DNA of 35,906 nt from CAYYVK01 sp964475145 (GCA_964475145.1 CAYYVK010000003.1:1-35906), one strand, 5' to 3'. Shown: positions 25,084-32,295, counted from the stretch's first letter. Numbers and translations: made by a program. Notes: generated from the sequence alone by a model not told the origin.

Positions 25084-25116
25084 GGATATAAATTAACTTC
25101 TTACACAAATTAATAT

Positions 25117-25683
25117 ATGATAAAAAGCCTTACACTGTATTTCATCTTGTTCATGACTTTAATTTTTATTATTCAAAACATGGTAGACTTGGACGATTTT
25201 GCATTTGTTCCAGCATTACTCCTAAAAAGACCTTGGACGCTCTTTACTTCTATTTTCTTACATGCTGATATAAGCCATCTACTTTTTAATATGTTTGCTC
25301 TCTTCATCTTCGGGAGTTATTTAGAAAGAATAATCCCTCAAAAAGATTTTCTTATGTTATTTCTTCTTTCTGGGATAATAGGCAACATAGGATATATGGT
25401 AACAACCTTTGATCCGAGTATTCCAGCAGTAGGAGCTTCTGGTGGTATCTATGGTATCATTGGAGGGCTTGCAACTATAAGACCCTTTGCTATTGTTTAT
25501 ATAAACTTTGTGCCTCTTCCGATGATACTTGCTGCAACATTCTGGGGTATTTCTGAATTTTTAGGGCTTTTTACACCTTCTTATATTGCACGAGGGGCAC
25601 ACCTATTTGGTTTATTGTCCGGCATTATCTACGCACTTGGTATAAGAAGGCTTTTAAATTATAAAAAGCATAGTTTTTTCTAG
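25117..25683 (+). CDS. Rhomboid-family intramembrane serine protease
   Basis: A 188-residue polytopic membrane protein with about six hydrophobic helices. The catalytic Ser is in AVGASGGIYGIIGG and the partner His in GAHLFGLLSGI. The HADISHLLFNMFALFIFG segment matches the conserved first-to-second helix region of rhomboids. It would cut transmembrane helices of other membrane proteins within the bilayer; substrates unknown. It has the compact prokaryotic core length with no accessory domain. Confidence 0.93.
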   Translation: MIKSLTLYFILFMTLIFIIQNMVDLDDFAFVPALLLKRPWTLFTSIFLHADISHLLFNMFALFIFGSYLERIIPQKDFLMLFLLSGIIGNIGYMVTTFDPSIPAVGASGGIYGIIGGLATIRPFAIVYINFVPLPMILAATFWGISEFLGLFTPSYIARGAHLFGLLSGIIYALGIRRLLNYKKHSFF

Positions 25684-25718
25684 TCACTTTGCACGGGGTC
25701 GTGCTAGATGGTGAGTGA

Positions 25719-25988
25719 ATGCAGAAAAATACTTTAAAAAACATAATTAAAATAGTTAAATGCTTAGAAGAGTCAAAAAATGACTGGATTTGGCTAACAG
25801 CTATAGCAAAACGCGTAAAATTGCATAGAACTACTGTTTCTCGCCTTATCAACAAGCACTTAACACTTTTTATTGAACAAACCACACTAGAGCCTTTCAA
25901 CATAAAAATGATAAAACTTAAGCCAGATTCTAACCTTCAGTCAATCCTAAAATTTTTACTAATAAAAGAGAAAGTCAAGAAAAGTTAG
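25719..25988 (+). CDS. Small helix-turn-helix protein
   Basis: 89 residues with one clear HTH: WLTAIAKRVKLHRTTVSRLINKHL at about residues 25-48 (cited in part). Overall basic, so probably a DNA-binding regulator. GGTGAG lies about 5 nt before ATG. It ends convergently on the repeat-bearing 244-residue gene with a 14-nt overlap. No named family recognised. It marks the left edge of the accessory-looking module. Confidence 0.7.
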   Translation: MQKNTLKNIIKIVKCLEESKNDWIWLTAIAKRVKLHRTTVSRLINKHLTLFIEQTTLEPFNIKMIKLKPDSNLQSILKFLLIKEKVKKS

Positions 25989-26709
25989 AACTTGAGGGAG
26001 TTTGAGAGCTTTCAATCGCTTCAAAGCGATTTGAATCGGTTTTTCCTGTATATCTAACCCATCCTTTGTTATACTTTTCGAATCGCTCAATTTCAGTAGT
26101 CCTCTTGAGCATATTTGATAGCAATCCGCGAAGAGCTGAAATGCTTATTCCAAGCTTAGACGCCAATTCTTCATAGCTTATTTCCTTAGCCCCCTTAACT
26201 ATCTCTAATAGTTCTTTCATTTTATTTGTTAATGGTAATTGTGCTTCAATTTTTTCTATTTTTCCTGTCAGTTCCGATCTTATAGGTTCAGGAGTCTTTT
26301 TTACTATGTTTTTAAGGTCAACAAGTATATTTTGAATTATTTCAAATCTTTTTTGATCATTTTCTTCATGAATTTTAACTAAATTAATAAATTCTGATAT
26401 TTTTTCATCAAATTTATGATCAAACCAGTCTTTTGTTAATATTTGAGATTCAATTCTATCTAAAGAAGATTCAATCCTTTTAATAAAATGCGCTGTATAG
26501 CCAGCTGCAACACCTAATTGTAAAGAATCTTTCTGAAGTTCCAACCTAGCTTGAGGCTGAAGTTCTTCTTCGCTTTGAAGCGCTTCAAAGCGATTTAAAT
26601 CTATACTTGAAGCGCTTTGAAGCGATGTTGCATCGCTTTGAAGCGCTTCCTTCTTGCCTCTTACTCTTAATATTTGTTTAATTTTGTCCCAAAAACCCAC
26701 ACCAATCAA
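25975..26709 (-). CDS. Helical protein with C-terminal winged helix; gene carries palindromic repeats
   Basis: 244 residues from TTG 26709 (GTG 26700 is an alternative). Residues 22-65 are a low-complexity stretch with repeated LQS units (EALQSD, TSLQSA, EALQSE). Residues 75-160 are charged and helical, probably coiled-coil (IKRIESSLDRIESQ, FEIIQNILVDLKNIVKK). Residues about 165-225 look like a winged helix (KEISYEELASKLGISISALRGLLSNML). NRFEA recurs near both ends, encoded by the same 16 bases. The order repeats-coiled coil-HTH recalls archaeal plasmid or viral DNA-binding proteins, but I do not recognise a family. Confidence 0.7.
   Translation of the reverse strand: MIGVGFWDKIKQILRVRGKKEALQSDATSLQSASSIDLNRFEALQSEEELQPQARLELQKDSLQLGVAAGYTAHFIKRIESSLDRIESQILTKDWFDHKFDEKISEFINLVKIHEENDQKRFEIIQNILVDLKNIVKKTPEPIRSELTGKIEKIEAQLPLTNKMKELLEIVKGAKEISYEELASKLGISISALRGLLSNMLKRTTEIERFEKYNKGWVRYTGKTDSNRFEAIESSQTPSSSNFS
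26018..26033. repeat. Fifth copy of the palindromic unit in the 3' coding part
   Basis: CGCTTCAAAGCGATTT is identical over 16 bases to 26581-26596 and encodes the same NRFEA peptide about 560 bp away in the same gene. Confidence 0.8.
26571..26645. repeat. Four copies of CGCTTTGAAGCG (either strand) in 75 bp
   Basis: The 12-bp unit lies at 26571-26582, 26581-26592 (inverted; the first two form a perfect 22-bp palindrome), 26613-26624 and 26634-26645. The last two are the core of a near-perfect inverted repeat around GATGTTGCATC. All lie in the 5' coding part of the 244-residue gene. A fifth copy is at 26018-26029. Confidence 0.85.
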
Positions 26710-26984
26710 TTATTCTTTAAATTCTCACTTTATAAAGTTTTTCTTGAACACTCACTTTCTAACATTTGTTATTGTTTAAGAGTTATCGTTATTTAGTCGC
26801 ACGAAACTCTCACTTTACTAAGGAACAGACGAGTTCGCTTGTCCCCCCAACCAATACACTCTAAAATATATGTCTCATCACATATTTCAACCAACTTCAC
26901 GTTTTTCTTGATTATTATATACGGTAAAATATATATAAAAGAATAGAAAAATATTTATTAAATTAGTATAATTGTACCAAAAAT
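26710..26984. promoter_or_regulatory. Divergent regulatory gap with three CTCACTTT repeats
   Basis: 275 bases without a convincing gene. CTCACTTT occurs at 26724-26731, 26751-26758 and 26809-26816. The first overlaps a TATA-like CTTTATAAAG about 25 nt before the start of the 244-residue gene, so the repeats may be operators for it. ATATGT-CTCATC-ACATAT is a small inverted repeat near 26867. AAAATATATATAAAAG (about 26927-26942) could be the promoter of the Cas2-like gene. CGAAACTC...GAGTTCG near 26803-26836 could fold. Confidence 0.45.
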
Positions 26985-27197
26985 ATGGAAAAATTTTTAA
27001 TAGCATTTGATATACCGGCCAATGAGCGTCTTTTCAGGAAAAAAATAAACCAACTTCTAAAGAAAATTGGTGCAAAAATGGTTCAAAAGTCACTTTGGGA
27101 ATCAGAGGATCTTCCTAAGTTGTTAAGGATTGCTATATTAATCAAAAATATTGGTGGTATTGCTTACGTTTACCAAGGTAAAGTTCTGTTTTCATGA
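26985..27197 (+). CDS. Orphan Cas2-like miniprotein
   Basis: 70 residues with the Cas2/VapD ferredoxin-like pattern: strand KFLIAFDIP with the conserved Asp, helix ERLFRKKINQLLKKIGAKM, then VQKSLWESED (compare Q-x-S-V-F-E in Cas2), helix LPKLLRIAILIKNIGG, and a last strand IAYVYQGKVLF. Cas2 proteins are usually 80-110 residues, so this is short. No cas1 gene or CRISPR array lies in the window. The fold also occurs in VapD-type RNases and in PaaX-like regulators. It sits just upstream of a tyrosine recombinase. Activity cannot be inferred from the sequence. Confidence 0.6.
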   Translation: MEKFLIAFDIPANERLFRKKINQLLKKIGAKMVQKSLWESEDLPKLLRIAILIKNIGGIAYVYQGKVLFS

Positions 27198-27259
27198 TTT
27201 ATTCTCACCAAACTATATTTTCCAGAGCATATAATTATGAAAAGAGAGAGCTCAAAATT

Positions 27260-27322
27260 ACTTAGAGATAATCAATTTTATCTATAAGTTAATAAGAAAA
27301 CTTTATCTTTACTTAGAGATAA
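27260..27322. promoter_or_regulatory. dif-like inverted repeat and a half-site upstream of the recombinase
   Basis: ACTTAGAGATAA (27260-27271), 6-bp spacer TCAATT, TTATCTATAAGT (27278-27289): 12-bp arms with one mismatch, the geometry of Xer core sites. The left arm recurs exactly at 27311-27322, paired with TTATCT at 27303-27308. The extended repeat TTACTTAGAGATAAT is identical at 27258-27272 and 27309-27323. It is either a recombination site or an operator for the adjacent gene. Confidence 0.55.
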
Positions 27323-27330
27323 TAAATATT

Positions 27331-28242
27331 ATGAGTTATGAACTAACAAACTTCAATAGTGTAAACAAGATGCTAGGTGAATTAAAACTCTTAACAAGAA
27401 GTAAAAACACAGAACTTACTTACCTAAAAAGTTTAAAAAGCTTCTTCAACCAAATAGGAGTTTCAGACCCTGATGCGTTAATAGAAAAAATAAAGAATAA
27501 AGAGATTGATGCAAACGAAATTTATAAGCAGTATGTTGTTAGCTTAGCTTCTCGAAACATTGCTCCAAAATCTGTGGCAGCATGGGCAGCTGGTGTTAAA
27601 AAATTCTTTTCAGCGAATGGGATTGAGGTAAAACCTATACCCATAAAGGTATATCCTCTTCATGAAGATACCCTACCAACAAAAGAAGATCTAAAAAAAG
27701 TATTAGAGAGTTCTTCTTTAAAAGCTCGTTTATGTATTCTAATCTTGTTGTCCTCAGGTTTAAGAGTAGGAGAATTGCATCAACTTAAAGTTGGTGACAT
27801 AGAGTTAGATAGAGACCCTCCTGTGATAAGGGTAAGAGGAATTAGCGCCAAGGAAAGAAAAAGTAGGATAACATTCATTTCGCCACAAGCCAAGGAGGTT
27901 TTGAAAGAATACTTAGAAAAGAGAAAATTAAGCGAAAAGCTAACACCTGACTCACCTTTACTCGTCACAGATGATGGAGAGCCTATGTCCTACCAGAATC
28001 TACAGTACATTCTAAACAACGCTTTCAAAAAAGTTGCAAAAAAGGTTGGGAAACGTTATTCCTTACATCCACACTCTCTTAGAAAATGGTTCAAAACTCA
28101 ATTGATATCGGCCGGTACTCCTGGCCCGATAGTCGATAGGTTAGTAGGGCATTCTAGATATTTAGCTAGGGAGTACGAGCTTTATACAGAAGAGCAACTT
28201 AGAGAATGGTATATAAAAAGTATGGATGTCTTGAGGATTTAA
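27331..28242 (+). CDS. Tyrosine recombinase, XerA/integrase-like
   Basis: 303 residues. The N-terminal SAM-like DNA-binding domain spans about 10-100 (NTELTYLKSLKSFFNQIG, SVAAWAAGVKKFF). The catalytic domain has Arg in SSGLRVGELHQLKVGDI (about 147), Lys in the beta-hairpin near AKERKSRITF, HSLRKWF (His about 248), LVGHSRYLAREYELYTEEQL (His274; nucleophile Tyr282 or Tyr285). All RHRHY positions appear filled, so it is probably active. It could be the chromosomal XerA dimer resolvase or the integrase of an element. The dif-like repeat directly upstream supports site-specific action here. Its end overlaps a convergent winged-helix gene by 4 nt. Confidence 0.9.
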   Translation: MSYELTNFNSVNKMLGELKLLTRSKNTELTYLKSLKSFFNQIGVSDPDALIEKIKNKEIDANEIYKQYVVSLASRNIAPKSVAAWAAGVKKFFSANGIEVKPIPIKVYPLHEDTLPTKEDLKKVLESSSLKARLCILILLSSGLRVGELHQLKVGDIELDRDPPVIRVRGISAKERKSRITFISPQAKEVLKEYLEKRKLSEKLTPDSPLLVTDDGEPMSYQNLQYILNNAFKKVAKKVGKRYSLHPHSLRKWFKTQLISAGTPGPIVDRLVGHSRYLAREYELYTEEQLREWYIKSMDVLRI

Positions 28243-28529
28243 CCCTTCTCTTTTATCTGAGACATTTTTACTAATGCATTGTCCAAAGCTCTTGCTACTT
28301 CCTCACCAACACGCGTTAGCTTTACTATCTTTATTCTACCCTTCTTTTCAAATTCTACCAACCCTAAATCGTTAAATAAATCTAACAACTTAACTGTATG
28401 AGAATAAGTTATATCCGTATTTTTAGAGAGAATTGTTGCATATTTTGGTCCTTCCCTTAGCATTACCAGCATTTTGACGGGTTTTACTCGTAAAAACAGG
28501 CGTGGTGCAAGCTTTTCACGCACAACCAA
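28239..28529 (-). CDS. Small winged-helix regulator
   Basis: 96 residues, from TTG 28529 or GTG 28523. The body reads as a single winged helix: KMLVMLREGPKYATILSKNT, then YSHTVKLLDLFNDLGLVEFEKKGRIKIVKLTRVGEEVA (cited in part). This resembles MarR/PadR-like or archaeal phage-type regulators. It is convergent with the recombinase and divergent from GluRS. Targets are unknown. It marks the right edge of the accessory-looking module. Confidence 0.75.
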   Translation of the reverse strand: MVVREKLAPRLFLRVKPVKMLVMLREGPKYATILSKNTDITYSHTVKLLDLFNDLGLVEFEKKGRIKIVKLTRVGEEVARALDNALVKMSQIKEKG

Positions 28530-28692
28530 GTTGAAACACCCTATTTAAAATAATTGAAAAGGTAGTATTTATATTTGAAACATATTTATTTTTTAACATG
28601 TTTGGGTTTAGATGCTTTAAATCATATATTTTATAGAAAACTTATCAACGATTCTTATTAAGAATTTTAACCGGAAATACAAGTTAATTATC

Positions 28693-30348
28693 ATGGAAGA
28701 GATCTTTAAGAAGCATGCGCTGATTAATGCAGTACAACATAAAGGTAAAGCTAGTGTTCAAGCTGTCTTGAGCAGATCTATAGCTGAAAGACCTGAACTA
28801 AAAACTAGAATTAACGAGATTGTTAAAGTTATTCAAAAAATAGTTGACGAAGTGAATGCGCTCTCGCTAGAAGAGCAAAAAAGGAAAATAGAAGAGCTTG
28901 GTATAAAATTAGAAAGGAAAGTAAAAGAAGGGTTGCCTGAGCTTAAGGGTGCAGAAGTTGGAAAAGTAGTAATGAGATTGGCACCTTTTCCCTCTGGTCC
29001 TTTACATTTAGGTAACGCAAGAATGGCAATCTTGAACGACGAATATGTGAAAAAATATAAGGGGAAATTATTACTTGTTTTTGACGATACAATAGGTAGT
29101 AAGGAAAAGAGTATACTACCAGAAGCTTATGAGATGATAGAAGATGGGCTGAAATGGTTAGGAGTAGAATTCCATGAAAAAGTGTATAAGTCTGATAGGC
29201 TTGAATTGTTTTACAAGTATGGAAGAGAGATTATAGAAAAAGGATTTGCATATGTTTGTACATGCTCAGAAAATGAAATCAGAGAGAATAGAAGGAATGG
29301 AATAGAGTGTTCGTGTAGAAGTAGGAGTGTTCAAGAAAACCTTGATTTGTGGAAGAAAATGCTTGAAGGAAAATTCAAAGAAGGCGAGGCGACAGTAAGA
29401 ATTAAAACTAATATGAAACATCCAAACCCGGCTTTTAGAGACAGAGTCTTGTTTAGGATTAGTGAAAGAGAACATCCAAGAGTAGGAAAAAAATATAAGG
29501 TATGGCCGATGTTAGAATTCTCCTGGGCAGTAGACGATTGGTTGTTAGGAATAACCCATATTTTGAGAGGAAAACAGCTTGTGATAGAGGATATGATGGA
29601 AGAATTTATATGGGAAAAAATGGGCTGGCCAAAAAAGGAATTCATTCATTATGGGATGTTAAAGATAGAAGGAGCTGTTTTGAGTAAGAGCGAAACTAGA
29701 AAAATGATAGAGAAAAGGGTTATAAGTGGTTGGGAAGATCCTAGAACATGGTCATTACAATCTTTGAGAAAAAGGGGATTTCAACCTGAGGCTATAAGAA
29801 AATTTATAATTAAGATGGGCTTAAGCGAGGCAGACGTTTCCGTCCCGTTAGAAATACTTTACGCAGAAAATAGAAAGTTAATAGACCCTATAGCAAACAG
29901 GTATATGGCAGTAATCTCGCCTGTATGCATTTCTGTAGAAAATGCACCAGAACTCTTTTCCACAGAAATTCGAATGCATCCAGATTTCCCAGAAAGAGGG
30001 ACAAGGAAAATACCAGTCAACACTCAAAAAATATACTTGGAAAGTGAGGATATAAAAAAGTTAGAAGGAAAAGAAGTAGGATTAATAAACCTTTTTTCTG
30101 TAAGAATCGGTAAAAAAGTCGAATTTTTAAGTAATGAGATAAGCTATGAAATTCCAAAGATCCATTGGGTCTCTGAACCAAACGTGAAAGTTAAGATAAT
30201 AATGCCAAACGGAGAAGTGAAAAAAGCCTTAGCAGAACCATCGATAGAAGAGCTTAAAGAAGGAGAAATTATTCAACTCTATCGTATAGGCTTTTGTAGA
30301 GTTGACAAAATGGGAGAGGATAAAGTTTTATATTTTGCACATAAATAG
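28693..30348 (+). CDS. gltX: Glutamyl-tRNA synthetase, archaeal type
   Basis: Class I synthetase charging tRNA-Glu (and tRNA-Gln where no GlnRS exists, as in archaea); 551 residues. Residues 1-95 are an archaeal N-terminal helical extension. The HIGH motif is PFPSGPLHLGNAR, with Asn in place of the second His. CTCSEN...ECSCR is a candidate zinc knuckle. FSWAVDDWLLGITHILRGK is the central catalytic block and VLSKSETR (about residues 328-335) the KMSKS motif. The C-terminal beta-barrel anticodon domain matches the archaeal/GlnRS-like type. A palindrome ATTCTTATTAAGAAT lies about 30 nt before ATG (28651-28665). Confidence 0.95.
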   Translation: MEEIFKKHALINAVQHKGKASVQAVLSRSIAERPELKTRINEIVKVIQKIVDEVNALSLEEQKRKIEELGIKLERKVKEGLPELKGAEVGKVVMRLAPFPSGPLHLGNARMAILNDEYVKKYKGKLLLVFDDTIGSKEKSILPEAYEMIEDGLKWLGVEFHEKVYKSDRLELFYKYGREIIEKGFAYVCTCSENEIRENRRNGIECSCRSRSVQENLDLWKKMLEGKFKEGEATVRIKTNMKHPNPAFRDRVLFRISEREHPRVGKKYKVWPMLEFSWAVDDWLLGITHILRGKQLVIEDMMEEFIWEKMGWPKKEFIHYGMLKIEGAVLSKSETRKMIEKRVISGWEDPRTWSLQSLRKRGFQPEAIRKFIIKMGLSEADVSVPLEILYAENRKLIDPIANRYMAVISPVCISVENAPELFSTEIRMHPDFPERGTRKIPVNTQKIYLESEDIKKLEGKEVGLINLFSVRIGKKVEFLSNEISYEIPKIHWVSEPNVKVKIIMPNGEVKKALAEPSIEELKEGEIIQLYRIGFCRVDKMGEDKVLYFAHK

Positions 30349-30364
30349 TATTAGAGATGATTAT

Positions 30365-30736
30365 ATGCCAAAAGGTTACGTTAAATTTGAAGTTCCAAAA
30401 GAATTGAGCGATAAAGTATTGCAACTAGTAGAAGTTTCCAAGAATACTGGAAAAATTAAGCGGGGCACGAACGAGACTACTAAAGCTGTTGAAAGAGGGC
30501 AAGGGCAGTTGGTTGTAATAGCAACTGATGTAGATCCAGAAGAAATAGTAATGCACCTACCACCTTTATGTGAAGAAAAAAATGTTCCATACATATTTGT
30601 TCCGAGTAAACAGGAGTTAGGTAGAAGTGCTGGAATAGACGTAGCGGCAGCTGCTGTTGCTATACTAGACCCTGGTGAAGGAAAAGAACTTTTAAAGGAT
30701 ATTCTAAACTCTCTAGAGAAGATTAAGAAACAGTGA
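30365..30736 (+). CDS. rpl7ae: Ribosomal protein eL8 (L7Ae)
   Basis: Kink-turn-binding protein of the ribosome, box C/D and H/ACA RNPs, and RNase P in archaea. ATG 30365 gives 123 residues beginning PKGYVKFEVPKELSDK, which matches the family start. Conserved blocks are GKIKRGTNETTKAVERGQ (k-turn contact), VVIATDVDPEEIVMHLPPLCEE and VPYIFVPSKQELGRSAGI. An in-frame start at 30302 inside gltX would add 21 unlike residues. It heads the archaeal trio L7Ae-S28e-L24e. Confidence 0.97.
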   Translation: MPKGYVKFEVPKELSDKVLQLVEVSKNTGKIKRGTNETTKAVERGQGQLVVIATDVDPEEIVMHLPPLCEEKNVPYIFVPSKQELGRSAGIDVAAAAVAILDPGEGKELLKDILNSLEKIKKQ

Positions 30737-30740
30737 TAAT

Positions 30741-30950
30741 ATGGCAGACGTCGCATTTCCTGCGGAAGTAGTCCAACTACTTGGAAGAAGCGGTGTTAAA
30801 GGTGTACAACAAGTAAGATGTAAAGTTCTTGAAGGACCTGATAAAGGAAAAATTCTTATAAGAAATGTGATTGGTCCAGTAAGGCTCAAGGATATACTCA
30901 TGCTAAGAGAGACAGAAATGGAAACCGCTGGAAAATTAGAAAGTAGATAA
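30741..30950 (+). CDS. rps28e: Ribosomal protein eS28
   Basis: A 69-residue OB-fold small-subunit protein. GRSGVKGVQQVRCKVLEG, the nearby KGKILIRNVIGPVRLKDIL and the end LRETEMETAGKL are diagnostic. ATG lies 4 bases after the rpl7ae stop, in the usual archaeal order. Confidence 0.96.
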   Translation: MADVAFPAEVVQLLGRSGVKGVQQVRCKVLEGPDKGKILIRNVIGPVRLKDILMLRETEMETAGKLESR

Positions 30951-30952
30951 AA

Positions 30953-31111
30953 ATGAAGTGTTCTTTTTGTAAAAGACCTATAAAACCTGGGACAGGAAAA
31001 ATGTTAGTAAAAAATAGTGGTGAAATACTGTACTGGTGCTCTTCTAAATGCGAAAAAAACTTCATGATGGGTAGAAACCCAAAAAAGTTAAAGTGGGTTG
31101 AAAAAGTCTAG
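30953..31111 (+). CDS. rpl24e: Ribosomal protein eL24
   Basis: A 52-residue zinc-binding large-subunit protein. CSFCKRPIKPGTGKMLV and ILYWCSSKCEKNFMMGRNPKK carry the four Cys ligands and the typical NPKKLKW end. ATG lies 2 bases after the rps28e stop. In many archaea ndk and infB follow; here a nuclease gene does. Confidence 0.95.
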   Translation: MKCSFCKRPIKPGTGKMLVKNSGEILYWCSSKCEKNFMMGRNPKKLKWVEKV

Positions 31112-31119
31112 GCGATTAC

Positions 31120-32124
31120 TTGCGAGTTGGTATCGCCTTAAAAGAAAAGGATGTAGACCTTATCATCTCACTCTTAAACTCCCGTAAAGAAATAAAAGTA
31201 GAGGAAATCCTCTTCCAAATGTTAAGAAAAAATATAAGCTCCTCTGATATTCTTTTCATCCTGCTCCAAATTTTAGGACGAGACGGATTTATAGAAGGTT
31301 CTAAAGGAGTTATAAAGATTATAAAACCGATTGACGAGAAAGAGGCGTATATAGCTAAAAAGAGATTAATAGAAAGTTTGTCAAAAAGTACAAAAGTTTT
31401 TGTTACACCATTGGAAATTGGAAAATTCTTTCAATGCCCAAGAAGGATTTGGTTAGAGAAGGTGGTTATGTCTACCCAGAAAAAGGAAGAGAAAGGGAAA
31501 GCTTGGGACGGTGAAGCTTTACATTTTGCCATAAATCAGCTTGTTAAAAACCTTGAAAAGGGTATATCTACTGCTGTAGAAGATGCGGTAAACAGTGCTG
31601 TAAGTAAGTATGCTGGAAAAATTGAGCTTGAAAGAGAAAAGTTAGTAGATTTTTTGAATAGATTTTGTGAATTCATGAAGGAAGAAGGTATATCCACTGT
31701 TTTTACCGAAAAACTTTTAGAATCTTTTCCAGAAGGGTTGGTAGGAACCCCAGACTTGATAGGAATTAGTAAAGATGGTAAAATCATAACTATTGACATA
31801 AAGCTTGGTCAATTATCAAGAAAAGGTTTGAAAAAGGAACATCTATTACAAATTGTTGGAGAGGCCATTCTTGCAGAAAAATTCTTTAGAAAAAGAGTTG
31901 AAATAGCTTACCTAATTTATTTCGAATCTAACTCTCTTGCAAAGATTATTATTAGGGAAGATATGAAAAGAGAATTTTTGAAGTACAAGAGGGGTTTGAT
32001 AAAGACTTTTAGAAGCAGTTACATACCTCCTGTTAGCAGATTGCCAAACTTCAAAAAAAGAGTTTGTCAAGGATGTCATGTGAGACATGTTTGTGAAAAC
32101 ATAGAATTGTTAAAGAAGATTTAA
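31120..32124 (+). CDS. Cas4/RecB-like PD-(D/E)XK nuclease with a likely Fe-S cluster
   Basis: 334 residues from TTG 31120, 8 bases after rpl24e. Residues 1-70 look like a small helical or winged domain. The nuclease domain follows: EIGKFFQCPRRIWL (first cluster Cys), GEALHFAINQ (His), GLVGTPDLIGI (Asp) and IITIDIKLGQ (D...xK). LLQIVGEAILAEKFF is the QhxxY-like helix. The C-terminus has CQGCHVRHVC, giving with the first Cys the four ligands of a Cas4/AddB-type 4Fe-4S cluster. Cas4-like enzymes are DNA exonucleases. Without cas genes nearby, this is more likely a repair nuclease than a CRISPR component. Confidence 0.82.
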   Translation: MRVGIALKEKDVDLIISLLNSRKEIKVEEILFQMLRKNISSSDILFILLQILGRDGFIEGSKGVIKIIKPIDEKEAYIAKKRLIESLSKSTKVFVTPLEIGKFFQCPRRIWLEKVVMSTQKKEEKGKAWDGEALHFAINQLVKNLEKGISTAVEDAVNSAVSKYAGKIELEREKLVDFLNRFCEFMKEEGISTVFTEKLLESFPEGLVGTPDLIGISKDGKIITIDIKLGQLSRKGLKKEHLLQIVGEAILAEKFFRKRVEIAYLIYFESNSLAKIIIREDMKREFLKYKRGLIKTFRSSYIPPVSRLPNFKKRVCQGCHVRHVCENIELLKKI

Positions 32125-32192
32125 ATTTTTAAGGGATTTAAAACAGAAGGTAAAACCTATTTGATTGAGAAAGTGTAAGAAATTCTATAGAA

Positions 32193-32295
32193 GGGCCGGT
32201 AGATCAACGGTAGATCGCCGCTCTAGCCTAGGCGAGTGCAAAGCGGAGAAGTTTTCCAACTCCGTAAGCTCCGGGTTCAAATCCCGGCCGGTCCA
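32193..32295 (+). tRNA. tRNA-Ala (TGC) with two interruptions
   Basis: Acceptor GGGCCGG pairs with CCGGTCC (32288-32294) with the G3:U70 alanine identity pair, and A73 is at 32295. The D-arm is GATC-AACGGTA-GATC, the anticodon stem CCGCT (32218-32222)/AGCGG (32242-32246), the T-arm CCGGG-TTCAAAT-CCCGG. Between C32-T33 (32223-32224) and TGC-A-A (32237-32241) sit 12 extra bases, AGCCTAGGCGAG. The variable region (32247-32270) has 24 bases instead of about 5, so about 19 more are extra; CGGAG (32244-32248)/CTCCG (32260-32264) can pair across it. Removing both gives a 72-nt tRNA. Exact splice points are uncertain. Confidence 0.88.

Noticed and set aside
26864..26885. ATATGT-CTCATC-ACATAT as a second Xer-like site
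   Set aside because: Only 6-bp arms, no similarity to the site at 27260-27289, and such repeats are expected by chance in AT-rich DNA.
26710..27330. CRISPR array next to the Cas2-like gene
   Set aside because: No regularly spaced repeats of 24-37 bases with unique spacers; the repeats present are short and irregular.
25719..28529. Insertion sequence
   Set aside because: No transposase and no terminal inverted repeats with target duplications could be seen; the tyrosine recombinase fits Xer or integrase better.
28651..28665. ATTCTTATTAAGAAT palindrome before gltX as an operator
   Set aside because: A single AT-only-like palindrome with no second copy near it; noted in the gltX entry but too weak for a separate claim.
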